A DNA stretch of 64,000 nucleotides, taken from Antedon mediterranea (Eukaryota; Echinodermata; Crinoidea; Comatulida; Antedonidae). Made by a program: the position numbers and the translations under genes. Of this stretch, positions 1 through 11,684 are shown piece by piece (the stretch's first letter is position 1; every line of letters begins with the position of its first letter). Location of the stretch: positions 9,981,201 through 10,045,200 of the forward strand of contig NC_092670.1 of assembly GCF_964355755.1 (NCBI RefSeq). The letters run 5' to 3'. The notes under the pieces were generated by a model that had not been told where the DNA came from, ran no database searches, and saw nothing but the letters and a program-made list of their open reading frames with translations.

Positions 1-1310
1 AATTAATATATGCTATGTAAAATGATGCATACCTAATGAGTGTTTTGATTAATTTATGTTTTTTTGAGATTCACATCCTGTTTTAGGGGATTTTTTATTT
101 GTTTAAAATCAAAAAACTTTTTTTTTTTTTCAAAAATAGTGTTCTTGTCTTTTCTTATTCTATAAATTATACAATATGGTTGATTTATTTTACTATATTA
201 TAATTATAATTTGTTGCTCATTCAATGTTTGCTTATTATTTTACTTGTTTTCCTTTTAATGTATATGAACCATATTAATTCATATAATAATATTTATTCG
301 ATCATCAATGTAAAAATAACCAGGAATGAGAATAGGCTAAAGCCCAAACAGATTCTGCACTCACTCCATACAACATAAACAGTTAAGATAAAACCATATA
401 CAAGAAAAATACAAATAAACTATACTATATTACATACAACATGAAATTATGAAAATATGATAAAATTGACATTAATAAAACATTAATATAATTTTTATAT
501 TTTAACTGAAATATACTTTCAATACAAATGTACTGATTTAAAAAAAACAATGGAAGCGAAAACTAATTTCCAAAGTGTTTAGTAACTACAACATTTAAAA
601 TAATAACATTTTTAAATGTTAAATTGAAATGTTGTTGTTAAATGTTGGAGCTAATCCATTGAACATTTTGATATCATTTTTAGAATTGTTAGTTTGATTA
701 ATTAATTTTAGTTGGTTGTGTATATACCTGTAGTAGCTTTTCTTTAATATTGGTCCAATTTCTTTCAGATCTGATATCATGTTGCCTTTTTATCTTTGGG
801 TAGCATATTGTTAAGTTTAACCTAAATCAATTTCAAATTTCTGTTTTTCTTTTTCTATATTTTTCACATAATACATGATTTGTAAATAAAACAAGGCCAT
901 ACATGGCTGCGGTCACGTGCTCAAATTTGAGTTAGTGTTTACCGACCAACCGAGTGAGCTGTAGAGTTGCGTTTGCACATGACTAAAAATTAATTAATTA
1001 TTAAACACAACTGTTTTTATAGCTTATATTATACAGTACCAAAGGAAAACTTCATTATACCTGACCTACCGTAGTCAGTGCAGTGATGATGAGCTAGCGT
1101 TTTCAGTCGCTGTATTTTATGTACAAATCTTTATTTTTGCAGGTAAACCACCCACATCATCACCCTTTCCTCACTGGCATGAGCGTCGTAAAGCCAGTAG
1201 AGGATAGGCCTACGGGGCATCACATGCCCTAAATGCAGAACAAGTTTGGTGGGTAGGGTAGGAACCGACTTAAAGTATGAATTTGGCTCTAAGAAACAAT
1301 TGAAAACCAT
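1..1310. other. AT-rich non-coding DNA
   Basis: No supported exon. AT-rich sequence that lies downstream of the FReD exon at 1889-1628 on the minus strand and so should be intron of unit A. The terminal FReD exon expected next in this gene is not visible and presumably lies left of the window. Confidence 0.5.
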
Positions 1311-1312
1311 TA

Positions 1313-1419
1313 GGCCTACTAATTAAGTTGAGTTAGATAATTTACTATTTATTGACGATTAAATCAAATTTATGATTTGCCCCGAATAGAGGTGGTTTTC
1401 GAACGAGCGTACCATCTAG
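1313..1419 (+). mobile_element. Helitron 3'-end fragment
   Basis: The segment with attgacgattaaa and ttgccccgaatag resembles positions 18640-18700 of the Helitron at 18486-20026. It ends in GAGCGTACCATCTAG followed by T, which parallels that element's 3' terminus (GAGCGTACCACCTAG). It looks like an internally deleted relative; no 5' end was identified. Confidence 0.5.
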
Positions 1420-1627
1420 TTTAAACTCAATTATAGGTAGTCATAATTGGTTTGAAAATTCAGTTTTTAATACTCTTAAAGTGATAAATGCAACAACAAC
1501 AAAAGTGCACAGTGTGTATTTTTAATGCAAGGTACAAAGGTGAGGCCTATAAAGAAAAATAATACTTTTAATTCTTTGTTTACTTGAAATGTGTTTTTTA
1601 GTGTAAAAATTGATTGAATGTACTAAC

Positions 1628-1889
1628 CTGCCGTTCCTGTGTATCCACTGATGTTCAAAGCATAGTTAGAGTCCTCAGTATCAATACGAAAGTGAGAATA
1701 TCTTGCAAACTTCATGTCATCCAAGTGGTCAGTCATGTCTATTAGAAGCTCAAAACTGCCATCAGCTGTTAAACGGTTGATTTGTTCATTACCAAGCCAG
1801 AACTCTGTGTTCACATTTCCAAAACCCTCTTTGTATTCTGCCCAATTACGGTAGAAATCAACTGATCCATCTTGTCTTCTCTGTATCAC
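1628..1889 (-). CDS. Unit A: fibrinogen-related domain, middle exon
   Basis: Internal exon of 262 nt coding the central part of a fibrinogen C-terminal (FReD) domain. It starts VIQRRQDGSVDF, continues with EYKEGFG, EFWLGNEQINRL and FARYSHFRI, and ends SGYTGTAG, all hallmarks of ficolin, angiopoietin and FREP-type domains. The acceptor (..tatcag) and donor (GCAG|gttagt) are good. It is entered in phase 0 and left in phase 1, which fits the upstream exon ending GWT and terminal exons of sister units beginning GT-GAT (Gly-Asp). Intact reading frame. The paralogue at 44658-44397 has the same length. FReDs bind acetylated sugars or other ligands outside the cell; ligand specificity cannot be told from this exon. 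Confidence 0.9.
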
Positions 1890-2933
1890 CTGATAATGAA
1901 AGGATAGTAATCTATACTCTACAGTCTTACTAAAACAGTGATGTCAAGCCCATCAACTTGAGTAAATAGAAGTAAATGAATTAAGAATCTGACCAGTAAT
2001 ATTACGATTAAGGTACGTCAATATTTTACAATTTAATTTTGATGTTCCTCATTTTCTACAATTTGATTACACTCATTTTACAATAATTATGCAAGTTTTT
2101 GAACATTTAGTGTGATTGTTCTTGCATTATGTTTAGAACATAGTTTTGTTGTGACCTCCAGACAACACTTCAACAAATCGCTCTGCGTGTGCGCAGGTAT
2201 AGTTATGTGTGGGTCGAGAACCCTATTTCTGAAAAGTAACGTTAGTAAAAAATGTGGAAGAATCATTAATTTCTGTTGAACAAAATGATAAATCTAAACT
2301 TATGTTTTTAATAAAGCCAAATACTGTATTATTAGGAATTGTTCATTGCAATAAGCTATTTATCCATATGCAAGTTTTAAACATTCCTAAACAACTGTTC
2401 GCTTAACTATGTTGTGTAAATGAGTAGAATGTTGATGTCATTCGTTAAAGTCTACATGCTCGTGCGAAAGCTCCTTATTTCATTCATGCCATCATCTGTA
2501 AGTCAACATCGCCCTCTATCTATTTTCAAGATGTAAGGAGTGCAGAGTGCGACGTCATATGTGAATGGAATCCCCTTTCCGTTTATTAATTATGAGAGAT
2601 GCTTGTACAATGGCTTGAATATCGTAAATTTGAAAGTCCTTGTACTTCTGGAACGGATTCTATCTGAAATCATACCATTGTTCTCTATTAATTGTTTTGC
2701 TGGTGTCTCTATGGCTGGCAGTTCTTACAGTAACGTATTGTGATGTGTGTTTTAGTAATGAATTAGTAAGCTGTGGCAATGATGTTAGATTTACCTCTGA
2801 TATCTTTAAATAAATTGTAAGTGTCTTTCAAGGATACAAGCAAAATTCAATTTTTTCAAGTAATAAGCTAGTGTGTTATAATGTTAGATTTGCTCCTTCT
2901 GATATCTTTACATAAATTGTTGCCTATACTTAC
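1890..2933 (-). other. Unit A intron between FReD exons
   Basis: Intron of about 1 kb separating the two FReD exons. Most of it is alignable to 44659-45322 in unit B, with a longer 3' part here. Positions 2530-2580 also resemble, in inverted orientation, 23190-23240 (a shared ccccttt/gacgtca stretch). No exon seen. Confidence 0.6.
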
Positions 2934-3070
2934 TGTCCATCCTGCATCATGCCTCATGTCACAGTACACAGTAATTTGTGGTCCTCCATCAAATAGCTGT
3001 ATCACATATTGACCACTCACAGCAGAAGGATTATTTTGTAAAATCGTACTACACTCCCTCATAAAACACT
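2934..3070 (-). CDS. Unit A: fibrinogen-related domain, first exon
   Basis: Internal exon of 137 nt for the start of the FReD. After two bases that complete the preceding codon it reads CFMRECSTILQ, then SGQYVIQLFDGG, ITVYCDMRHDAGWT. The Cys of REC and the Cys of VYCDM are the usual first disulfide-forming positions, and the GWT end joins exactly to VIQRR of the next exon. The acceptor is tttttag|AG and the donor GGACA|gtaagt. Entry phase (two bases needed) matches the micro-exon at 3353-3329, which ends one base into a codon. The paralogue at 45459-45323 has the same length. Confidence 0.88.
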
Positions 3071-3328
3071 CTAAAATTACAAAGTTTGAAGATCACATAT
3101 TAGATATAACATTGAAATAAGCCTATACATTGAGTGAAACGTCCATTTGGTTATAAGATTAATTTTATAGTAGGTAAATACAAGTGAAAATACTTTAAGA
3201 ATATTAAAGAGAACATTTCCTATAGGCAAATTCAACAGCAACAGTCACGACCAGCAGCCAATCACTAATAATAAATGTGAACCTCCATATAAGAAATAAA
3301 TTTATTTAATAATAAATTGTATACTTAC

Positions 3329-3353
3329 TCATTTTGGAATCAGTGGCCAGGAC
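3329..3353 (-). CDS. Unit A: 25-nt micro-exon linking PAN and FReD
   Basis: Micro-exon too small to show as an ORF. On the minus strand it lies between ..tttcttcag and AATGA|gtaagtat. It codes VLATDSKM plus one base. Its 25 nt convert the phase-0 end of the PAN exon into the phase needed by the FReD exon (which begins with the last two bases of a codon), so inclusion keeps the frame, and skipping would bring a stop (AGT GTT TTA TGA). This phase logic and conservation of most bases in unit B are the main evidence. It probably forms a short linker between the two domains. Confidence 0.75.
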
Positions 3354-3451
3354 CTGAAGAAAAAGGAAATATAAAATAATTAACATAATGACAGTATATA
3401 GATATAGAATGCCGCTATTACTGTAATTTAATCATTACAAACTAGTTTTCT

Positions 3452-3454
<3 letters not shown>

Positions 3455-3518
<64 letters not shown>
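3455..3518. repeat. (GA)n microsatellite
   Basis: Uninterrupted GA dinucleotides for about 64 bp in the intron upstream of the micro-exon. The same site in unit B (about 45845-45866) has only about 22 bp, so the array length differs between paralogues. Confidence 0.95.
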
Positions 3519-3521
<3 letters not shown>

Positions 3522-4175
3522 CAGCATTTTACAGTAGTTGAAATAGTGAACTTCCCATGGAGAGTGACCACATGATAATGTAGGTGCGTCACATTGGCCA
3601 ATTAGTGTAGATATGCTAGTTTGAAGTCACAACCAAAAACATTATTTTTGATCATACGTCCACTACACAGTCACGCATCATGCATGCGTAGAAATGTATT
3701 CTGATCGAGAATTGTTGGTTGGTTGGGTTTGGAAATAAAATAAAAAAAATATAAAAAAAATAAAAAGATATTAAACATCTCACCATGACAGTAAATCAAG
3801 AACTAAATAAAGTTTCTTCTTTCAAATAATTTTTTCTTTTGGATGATCCAAAAGAATAAAATATTTGAATACTACAGTATCCAGAGATCCAGATGAACCT
3901 TTTTACTAAAGTTTCTTCTTTGCTCAAATCTAATATTACTTATCACTCAATATACTTATACCATGTGTAGTAGACAACACATAATATTCAAATTATGATT
4001 GACAATATTGCTTTTTCACAGGTTTCCCATTCAAAATTATTTGGGCGTAATTATAGATGAAACACTAACATGGGGGCATTCCAAAGTATTTTTGTAAAAT
4101 GGACGTGACATTTTTGAGAATATAACTAGCCATATTTTAGAAATAAAAAAGAATACATAACATATATGGCCATGA

Positions 4176-4986
4176 ATGTTAATTAATAATAATAATCAAC
4201 GAAAACTTATATAGCGCCGGTATCCTCCACCCATGTGGCGCTCATGGCGCTTTGTGCATTAACAACGTGCGAGAACATCAGCGAATAGCGACGTCTTTAG
4301 GTTGGTCTTGAAACTGTTTAGACTATAAGTTGAGCATTTAACTGTTGCTGGTAAGCTGTTCCATACACTTGCGGCCGCAACGTTAAAAGATCTCTGACCC
4401 CACTGATTTTTCGCTCTACGCTCTTGAAGAAGGTTTTGTGACAATGATCGTAGGCCTCTGCGGGATGATTCGTAACGATCCACAAGGTCAGATAAATAAG
4501 CAGGAGCACTGTCATTTAGGATCTTGAATACAAACAACGCAAGTTTGTACTTAATACGTTGTTGAACAGGCAACCAATGCAAATCCATCAGGACAGGAGT
4601 TATGTGAGCGTTTGATTTTGTATAAGTTACAATTCTAGCTGCCATATTTTGCAAGCGCTGCAAACGTTGTATTTGAGATTTTGGTATGCCAAACAACAAG
4701 GCATTACCAATGTCAATTTTAGAAGTGACAAATGAGTTTACAATCAATTCAGCTGTTTTCTTGTTAAGATTACCGCGAATACGACCAAGGTTCCTAATCG
4801 ATATGCATGCTGCTTTGGATACAGTGGTTATTTGTGCTTCCATAGTGAGATTACTATCCAGCATGATTCCCAGATTCCGGACCACCGATGAGGGAGCGAT
4901 GTTAGAGTTTCCGATTCTGATATGTGTGATGTTGATTTTGGAGATGTTACATTTAGACCCGACGATAATAAACTCTGTCAGGAAAT
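4176..4986 (-). mobile_element. 5'-truncated LINE (CR1/L2-like), reverse transcriptase C-terminal part
   Basis: Minus-strand open frame from about 4981 down to 4259 with VRNLGIMLDSNLTM, SIRNLGRIR, LQRLQNMAARIV, DLHWLPVQQRIKYKL and ASVWNSLPATVK. These are the thumb and C-terminal motifs of CR1/L2/Jockey-type LINE ORF2. The 3' UTR holds GGCGCTATATAAG and ends in an ATT-rich simple repeat (about 4176-4195), typical for this group. The 5' end is cut near 4986, so endonuclease and the catalytic RT motifs are missing; dead on arrival. The insertion is absent at the matching place in unit B (about 46465). Confidence 0.85.
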
Positions 4987-5269
4987 TTAATTATGAAAGT
5001 CAAACAAATTTATAAGACTGTACAAAAAAATTATTAAAATTGTATGTGTCACAGACAGGCAATGTACATGACTTTTAAGAAGGTTTAGGTATTGTAATAT
5101 TTCTCCTCATTTAAAAGAAATCTTAAAATTTGTTTTGTATTATGATGTTGCCAGATAGTTGTTTTAGATAACTGAATGTTAATCAACTCCAAATTTATTA
5201 ATAAATATGATTTATATGTTGTTACAGACGGGATTTTTCCAACGTCGTGGACAGAACACTTTTGTCCAG

Positions 5270-6890
5270 GTTAAAAAAATTGTATAATTTTGATATTAAC
5301 AAAAATAAAATTACATCAGTTTATTCTTTTATTACAAATCAAAATATTATTCAACCTTTGAAACACTGTTGAAAGTTTAGGTCAAGTGAAAATATTAAAA
5401 TTCATAAAATAATATAAAATATTATTTATAAAATTAATTATTCAAAGAGTTATAAAGAGAAGCAATAATTGTTAAATTCATTTGTTTAATTCATTTATTT
5501 TAAAAAACATCATTAATTTAAAAGTTAGGTTTCGTATAAACAAATCTTCAAGCTATTAACACATTTAAGGCGATTCTTTAAAAATTGACGTTGGCATTTG
5601 ACGTCTGAATTTCTTAGTGGATCCAAGTTGCACCTGAAATTTTCTTCTATCCTTGCTTGAATTTAATATTATTTCTATTTAGTATCTGATTTATAAAGGT
5701 TTATGGTTGCAAATTCACAAAGAATGAAATCTACAAAGTGAAAAAAAATACAAGTTTAAATCTATTGCAATTTAATATCCTTAAGAACAGTTGAAAATTA
5801 TGTTTTGAAAATACAGATTTTGCAATCATTACTTCGATAAACACTAAATGAGGAAAAAACCCAACCAAAATTTCTCAGAAGTGACAATTATAATTTTTTA
5901 AATGAAAATTATGTATGAATATGAAATTAATAAACAAACAATTGTAATAAAATATTTGATTATGAACAAACCCCCCTTTTCTTGAAGTGCCCTTTCAAAC
6001 TAGACTAGGCATAGCCGATATGACAATTTCTTGGCTATTCTGTATAGCCAGCAGGCAAATTGTACTTTTCTTACTACAAAGTCCTAGGAAAATTTGTCTA
6101 GTTTATAAATATTAGTATGTTAAAATATTAAAAATAGAAATATATTAATAACATTTAAATTTTGTCTTAACTAAAAGAAGACACATAGATTGTATTTACT
6201 ATGTATACAGTACCAGTAATAAATGTAATCTTTATGTTAAATTTACTTCAAATGATTTATATACAATTAAAAAGAAATATCATATCTATACACGTAACCA
6301 TACATATGAGGTATCAAAGTGACTGCAATTGAACCTTTTTTTAAACTATAACATTTAAAAAATCCCCACCTGCACCTTTTTCCTGTCCTTGTTGTTTTTA
6401 ATGAACTACAATATGGGTTACAGGTAAACAAGCTTTGCTCTTATGGTCATCCATACTAGCATTTGTTTTTTATCCCTCATGATATTTAAATGGTAAAATA
6501 AATTTATACTTGACTCTCTTTTTTATATTGATAGAGATATTTTTTTATTTTATATATGGATTTAATTTATATTTGGATTTAAGTGATTCTTCATAATATT
6601 TTTGTTTATTACTTTTATATACTAAATAAATTTTGGGGAGGTCCAACCATGTTTACATTACTTCACTCTGTAAATTTAATTGCTATGGCGTTGCTTAATC
6701 TGTATACAATTTGTTTTAAATTCTAGCTATCAATTTAAAACAGAATCCGAGATACAATAGATCACCAAAGTAAGAAAACACCTTCAGGAGCCAAAACAAT
6801 TCCTACTAATAGGCGTTTCCCCGAAACCAAGTTTTGTTGAATACACTACATAAGTTGTTCATTCCATCAGTACACTAAATCAGAAAATTT
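5270..6890. other. Unit A long intron, AT-rich
   Basis: AT-rich intron between the PAN exon and the micro-exon. Large parts align with 46475-47480 of unit B (for instance the stretch around 5330-5460), with about 400 bp (6000-6440) lacking a match there. No exon or RNA gene recognised. Confidence 0.6.
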
Positions 6891-6897
6891 AACTCAC

Positions 6898-7188
6898 CCT
6901 TTCGATGTAACAAAACTCTGGCTTTTGAATTACGTTGTTTTCAACTGATGCTTCTTCCAGTATTTGCTTACTGATTTGACAAACACGATCTTTCTGGTTA
7001 TAGTTGACCGACAAGCAATCGGATTTGTGGGAACATTCCAGCAAACAATTTACACGGCTTATATTCTTCAACTCGTAACTCCAACCCTCAAGAGCCTGTC
7101 CCTGGATAACTGTATAGAATGAATTGGTCGAAAGAACGACAATAGGCAGAAGATTAAGAACGACAACCAAAGTTGCAAACGTATGCAT
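6898..7188 (-). CDS. Unit A: signal peptide and PAN/apple domain exon
   Basis: First coding exon, 97 codons, donor AAAGG|gtgagt in phase 0. Residues 1-20 (MHTFATLVVVLNLL...) form a hydrophobic signal peptide. Residues about 40-93 carry a PAN/apple pattern with Cys at 48, 52, 58, 70 and 93 (NCLLECSHKSDCLSVNYN, then VCQIS, then FCYIER). The start is placed at MHTF: an upstream in-frame ATG exists in unit B, but in unit A the region between that ATG and MHTF has a one-base length difference that shifts the frame, so it behaves as 5' UTR. Together with the FReD exons the product is a secreted PAN plus fibrinogen-domain protein, a likely recognition protein. No orthologue name can be given. Confidence 0.85.
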
Positions 7189-7324
7189 TGCGACGTTTTG
7201 GAAATACGTATTGACAAAATAAACTGTATGATGTGCCTTCAAATGCAACTTGTCGTACACCTTATTTGTGGTAACAAGGAACTACTGTACGTTTTCATCT
7301 TCTGATGTGCGTATTATAGATGTT

Positions 7325-7345
7325 CCATCCAAGTATAATACAATA
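7325..7345 (-). promoter_or_regulatory. TATA-like box upstream of unit A first exon
   Basis: On the minus strand TATTATACTTGG lies about 145 bp upstream of the ATG and is kept identically in unit B (about 47941-47953). Position and conservation fit a core promoter, but no start site can be proven from sequence. Confidence 0.3.
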
Positions 7346-7439
7346 GAACTTTGTCTGCACCAATCAAAAACGTGTTAGTAATAATACTGTAACTATGTAT
7401 GAACAAATTTCTAATAGCCTATAAAATCGAACCATCAAA

Positions 7440-8940
7440 TTCATGGAGTTTTTTAATTATATATTAATATAAATTGAAATTACTATGTAGCTGGATTATA
7501 ACAGTCTATGATCAATGTTCTGTTGTTTTTTTTACCAAATTCAGTGTTTTGGTTCAAGTATCTCTATTTTTAAATCTTATTATGCCTCGAAGTCTAATTG
7601 AATTTATTTTCATTATTTAAAACACCTTCTCTAAAACACCTTCTCTACATGTAGAATAATAGAAGCTGCATTATCGTAAATTTAGTATCGTGTTTGTTGA
7701 CAGTTGACATAAATTAATTTTTACATTGCTACTAGGACATTACTTTTTAGTAATTGTTGTTGATGCAACGATGTATAAACAACTACTAATATAATGTAAA
7801 ATAGCTGTATAATTTATTTCCAAGTGAATAATATATTAAGATTCAAATCGATGAACAATAGATAAGATTGCAACAAGCTAGTAATGATGCGTAGCAGATA
7901 TTAGGATGAATGTGTTTAAGATTTAGAAGCATGTGATATAATAGTTTCACTAGTCACATTCTATTATGACCAATAAGAATTAAGAATGTCATTGGTGTGC
8001 TTGCCTTATGCATAAGGAGTGACCACATTCTTTCATGTAGACTAGTGGACTGTGGTTAATTAATATTTATTGCTTTACTAAGAAAAGTTGGTAACTATCT
8101 AATGAAAAAAAACAACAAATTAAGTTAAGGAACAAACTGTACATATCTCTTAGGGAGATGAATCTGTCTGCCAGACTTAGTAATTCTGACAGGGTCAGTA
8201 GCAATGCTCTTAATGTTATATGCTTATTTTGAATCGGCATTTATATATTATATATGCCATCTAGAACACTAGTTACAGATTAAATTTTTATATTATATAA
8301 GCTTATGTTTTGAGGCGTGCATGAGGTAGAAACATGAGCAAGAATACTTGCCACCCGTTTGATAATCATTTTTGAAATGGTGCATGTGAGTGCACATGCT
8401 GCTGACCACTTACTGTCTTCACATCTAAATGACCTGATTGTGACGTAGTAAAGTGGTTCGTGAATTACTAAACGCAGCATTCAGTATTTGCAAAGAAATT
8501 GGTTTAAACACAAATTTTTCATAAAAATGTGCCATTCTAACATGGCTTAAATGAATAAAGGAGAAAGAAAAGGTGCCCAAGCTCAAACAGATTATCAGAC
8601 TTGCAGTTTAGGAGGAGATACAGGAACAAACTTTGGCTTAGTGCTATTATAATATGATGATCAATGAACAAAACATCTTAAATAGCCCCTTTGCTCAAGA
8701 TTACATATCCAACCTTTCCAGAACTTGGAACCATCCCTTACCTTCATATCACTTTCAACACCCACCAAAAATCATTTCCGTACCCCTGTGTTGAACTATA
8801 GTATATATTTGAATAGCTTTAAAAAAAAAGTGACCAATAAAGAAATCTGATGTAATAATAAAACTAGCGTTAAATTTGTCTATTATAAGACAACATTTAA
8901 TGTACCCTATCTAGTGAGTTTACTGGTGCAATTATTAAAT
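7440..8940. other. Non-coding flank between PAN-FReD gene and membrane exon
   Basis: Upstream (5') flank of unit A. Positions 8280-8940 match about 53430-54060, but the corresponding stretches in unit B are separated by about 5 kb of other material. A minus-strand open stretch shared by both copies (around WSAACALTCTISKM, 8480-8360) has no recognised domain or start and is not called as a gene. Confidence 0.5.
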
Positions 8941-8981
8941 AAAGAAATTAAATTTAATTTTGTTCTTTATTGTTCTTTTAG

Positions 8982-9052
8982 GCTTGAAGCTGTTCATTGT
9001 GGGTGTCTTCCTTTGTGTCCTAACCAGCTGGTTTATCCTGAAATATTTCCTA
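8982..9052 (+). CDS. Candidate exon encoding a membrane-anchor segment
   Basis: Plus-strand exon inferred from a strong acceptor (ttgttcttttag) and donor (TTCCTA|gtaagttt) 71 nt apart. After two bases completing a codon it reads [16 protein letters not shown] then FILKYFL: a short basic flank and about 20 hydrophobic residues. This is the look of a type II signal anchor such as those of Golgi glycosyl- or sulfotransferases. No neighbouring exon could be assigned, so the family is unknown. The copy in the other segmental duplicate (from 54098) has lost the donor and half of the hydrophobic stretch. Confidence 0.5.
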
Positions 9053-9675
9053 GTAAGTTTAGAGTTCTCAACTTGCTATAATTGATTTCAGTAGTTTGGA
9101 TAAAAAAATTCTGTAGTAATTACAAAATAGTTGTCATGTTTGTGTAGAGTTGTGTGGTCTAAAGCATCCTTCTTTAAACACAGAGAATCACAACATCAAT
9201 AATATGACAGTTTGTTTCAGAGCATGTACAGAATGATATTCAGAATGACCATCACACTGTGATTGTGTTTTGACAAATTGTAATCAAGAAATAAAATGGA
9301 AATCCAGAACAAGGGCTTTTCGTGGATTGTGGGTCGATGATTAGTCCATCATAATTTTGTGTTTTATTTTGGGTTTCTCATAATTTTAAGCCAAATCATA
9401 ATTTTGGCTAGTACCGTATGTATTGCCATAGTATTTATCTACATTTTCATACAAAAATTACATGGCAGCACTGAAATAAGTAATTAAATATTCCAATATT
9501 GAATTACCTTGACTCTTGGAATCTATTTTATTATATTTTATGGTGATGCTATTATATGACATCAAATGTAAACATTAAAGGAGTATTGTTCTTTATCGAA
9601 TTACCTCTTTCAATCTTTATTACATTATATAGTATTATATGGTGACGCTATTAAATAACATGAATTTAAACATAT

Positions 9676-10310
9676 TGTAACGTTTTTCCTCCGCCTGTCT
9701 CTACTGTGTACTACGTACATTTCTCGGGTCCCTTTCTAGCCTGGTAGCAATCTCATTCGTTAGGCCTAGAGCCTGGCTAGCCTAGTTATTCATTATAGAA
9801 TTAAAAGGTTATATACTCGGCTTATTGGAAGGCGTATGCTCCTTCTAATAAATGGACCACCGGAGGAGTCCCACACCCTAGTTTATTTTATGGACAGATA
9901 GGAAGTTTAATCTCGCTTGGCTAGCCTATCAGGTTCCCAGGTTCTCTCATTCCGTCTAGGTCTAACACTCACTAAGTAATTATTGCTAGATAAATAAGGA
10001 CTATATGATTATGACAGGTAGCGTTAGGTTCGACGACAGTGATATTCCGTCGGCTTCACATACAATGTAAATAGATAGATAAATGAGGAAAGTTAGTAGA
10101 TTATATTCTCATGAGCCTTTATGACTCTTTTATTTATAAACTTGCCAACTACAGTATTGATTAACAAAGATACAAGAACAACGGGATGGATGGTCTCGCT
10201 CACTCAAAATCAAAACGAAGAGTGGTAGAGGTTTCTGGCTTTATTTGGCTTGCTACATTATAAAAATAGGTAGAAAATAAATGATTTGGGCTGTACCAAT
10301 TTCCGTTACA
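9676..10310. mobile_element. Solo LTR
   Basis: A 635-bp block starting TGTAACG and ending CGTTACA (terminal inverted TG..CA). It is flanked by ATAT on the left and TTAT on the right. Repeats of the same host sequence without the block (AAACATATAAAGG near 48296; AAACATTAAAGG near 9571) give the empty site. No PBS, PPT or coding region next to it, so it is a solo LTR; orientation not settled. Confidence 0.7.
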
Positions 10311-11680
10311 TTATAAAGGAGTATTGTCCTATACCGAATTACTCTTACAATCTCTTCTAGAGGACTGTTTATACAATACAGAACAACAGTTATTTAAACA
10401 TCTACGACGATTCTGCAGAACACCAAATATTGTACGTAACTATGACAGAAGTACACTGAATGAAATCACTACAAAATGTAGCTGGACATCTCTCAAGCAA
10501 CAATATCTAACACTGCTTTCAAGTCAAGAATCATAATGGTGTATCACAATTTTCAAGATGCATAATTGCCGTGAATGGTAAATTATTAACTTATATACTA
10601 CTTTTCAATTGGTATGCACTTTTATTATCCTAGCAATTATACCTGTCTCAGTACAATTCCAACTAATTTGATATGTCTCATAACCCGGAGGCCAGTATCT
10701 CCCTGTATTCACCAACCTCCAACCCTCTTCAATCACATCCCTCACTTAGGGTTAAAAAAAAAAATCCTTCCCAGTACAATTTTTAATTTGGGAAAAAAAC
10801 AACTTAAGCTTCATAATGAGAGGGCAAGAGGATGATGCACAACTATGATAGGCCTATGGTTTAGATACTTTGCAAACTGTGTAAATGAATAGGTGTCGTA
10901 TTGGCTAATGATTAAAATATCAATACAGCTACATATGATACAGCTGAAATACCTCTGCCCAAGCCTTCTTTCTCCTCTCCCTATCCCAGCCACAATCAAC
11001 AAACCCTAACTCCTAGAACAGTTCAATTCCAATCATGTTGTCCTTCATTAGCCCCAAAACGCCAGTATCTCCGCCCCACTAGGTTTGAGACGTTTCTAGT
11101 ATAAATTATATTGAGCCATACAGTATATCACTCCCAACCCATAACCCCTCAGTGGCAGTTTTTTAAAAATATAGTTTAAAACATTTCCAGTAGAGTTTCA
11201 GCCATGTTGATAGGCCTACGACCCACCCCAAACTCCCAACTCCTTTCCAGAAATACTTAAAATTCAATTCAAATTGATAGCCTACTACCCTTAGCCCAAG
11301 CAAAAATCCCCACCATTCCTTTTACCGCAACTCCCCCCTCCCCCTTCTGACTTTGGGAATTTTTTAAATGTAGTTTAAAACCTTCACAGTATAATTGCAG
11401 TCATTTTGATACCCATATGTATGGTTACGTGCAGAAACAGAAATTTGTATAAGGAACAGAAAAACACAAAAGGTGGAAAAAAGGTTGGGAATTTTGAACC
11501 ATAACTTGTATTCAAGATGGCGGATGATGTTCAAATATAGTTTAGAACCTTTCCTGTACCATTATGGTCATTTTGATACCCCATATGTGTACAGTAACAA
11601 AACAAAGTACAAGCAGATTCATAAGTTAAATTCATACAAAAAGAATTGATCGCACATACAGAATCGTCAGCACAACCAAG
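10311..11680. repeat. Duplicated non-coding segment (partner 55135-55690)
   Basis: From about 11085 to 11640 this matches 55135-55690 almost continuously, e.g. the stretch around ggtttgagacgtttctag. No exon supported; short open stretches inside are not conserved in frame between the copies. Confidence 0.7.
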
Positions 11681-11684
11681 GTAC

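Noticed and set aside
4686-5015. 109-codon plus-strand open stretch
   Set aside because: Antisense of the LINE RT fragment.
8280-8480. Conserved 66-codon minus-strand open stretch
   Set aside because: The duplicate at 53496-53774 differs in frame and start; no domain, no splice-site logic. Conservation is explained by the duplication.
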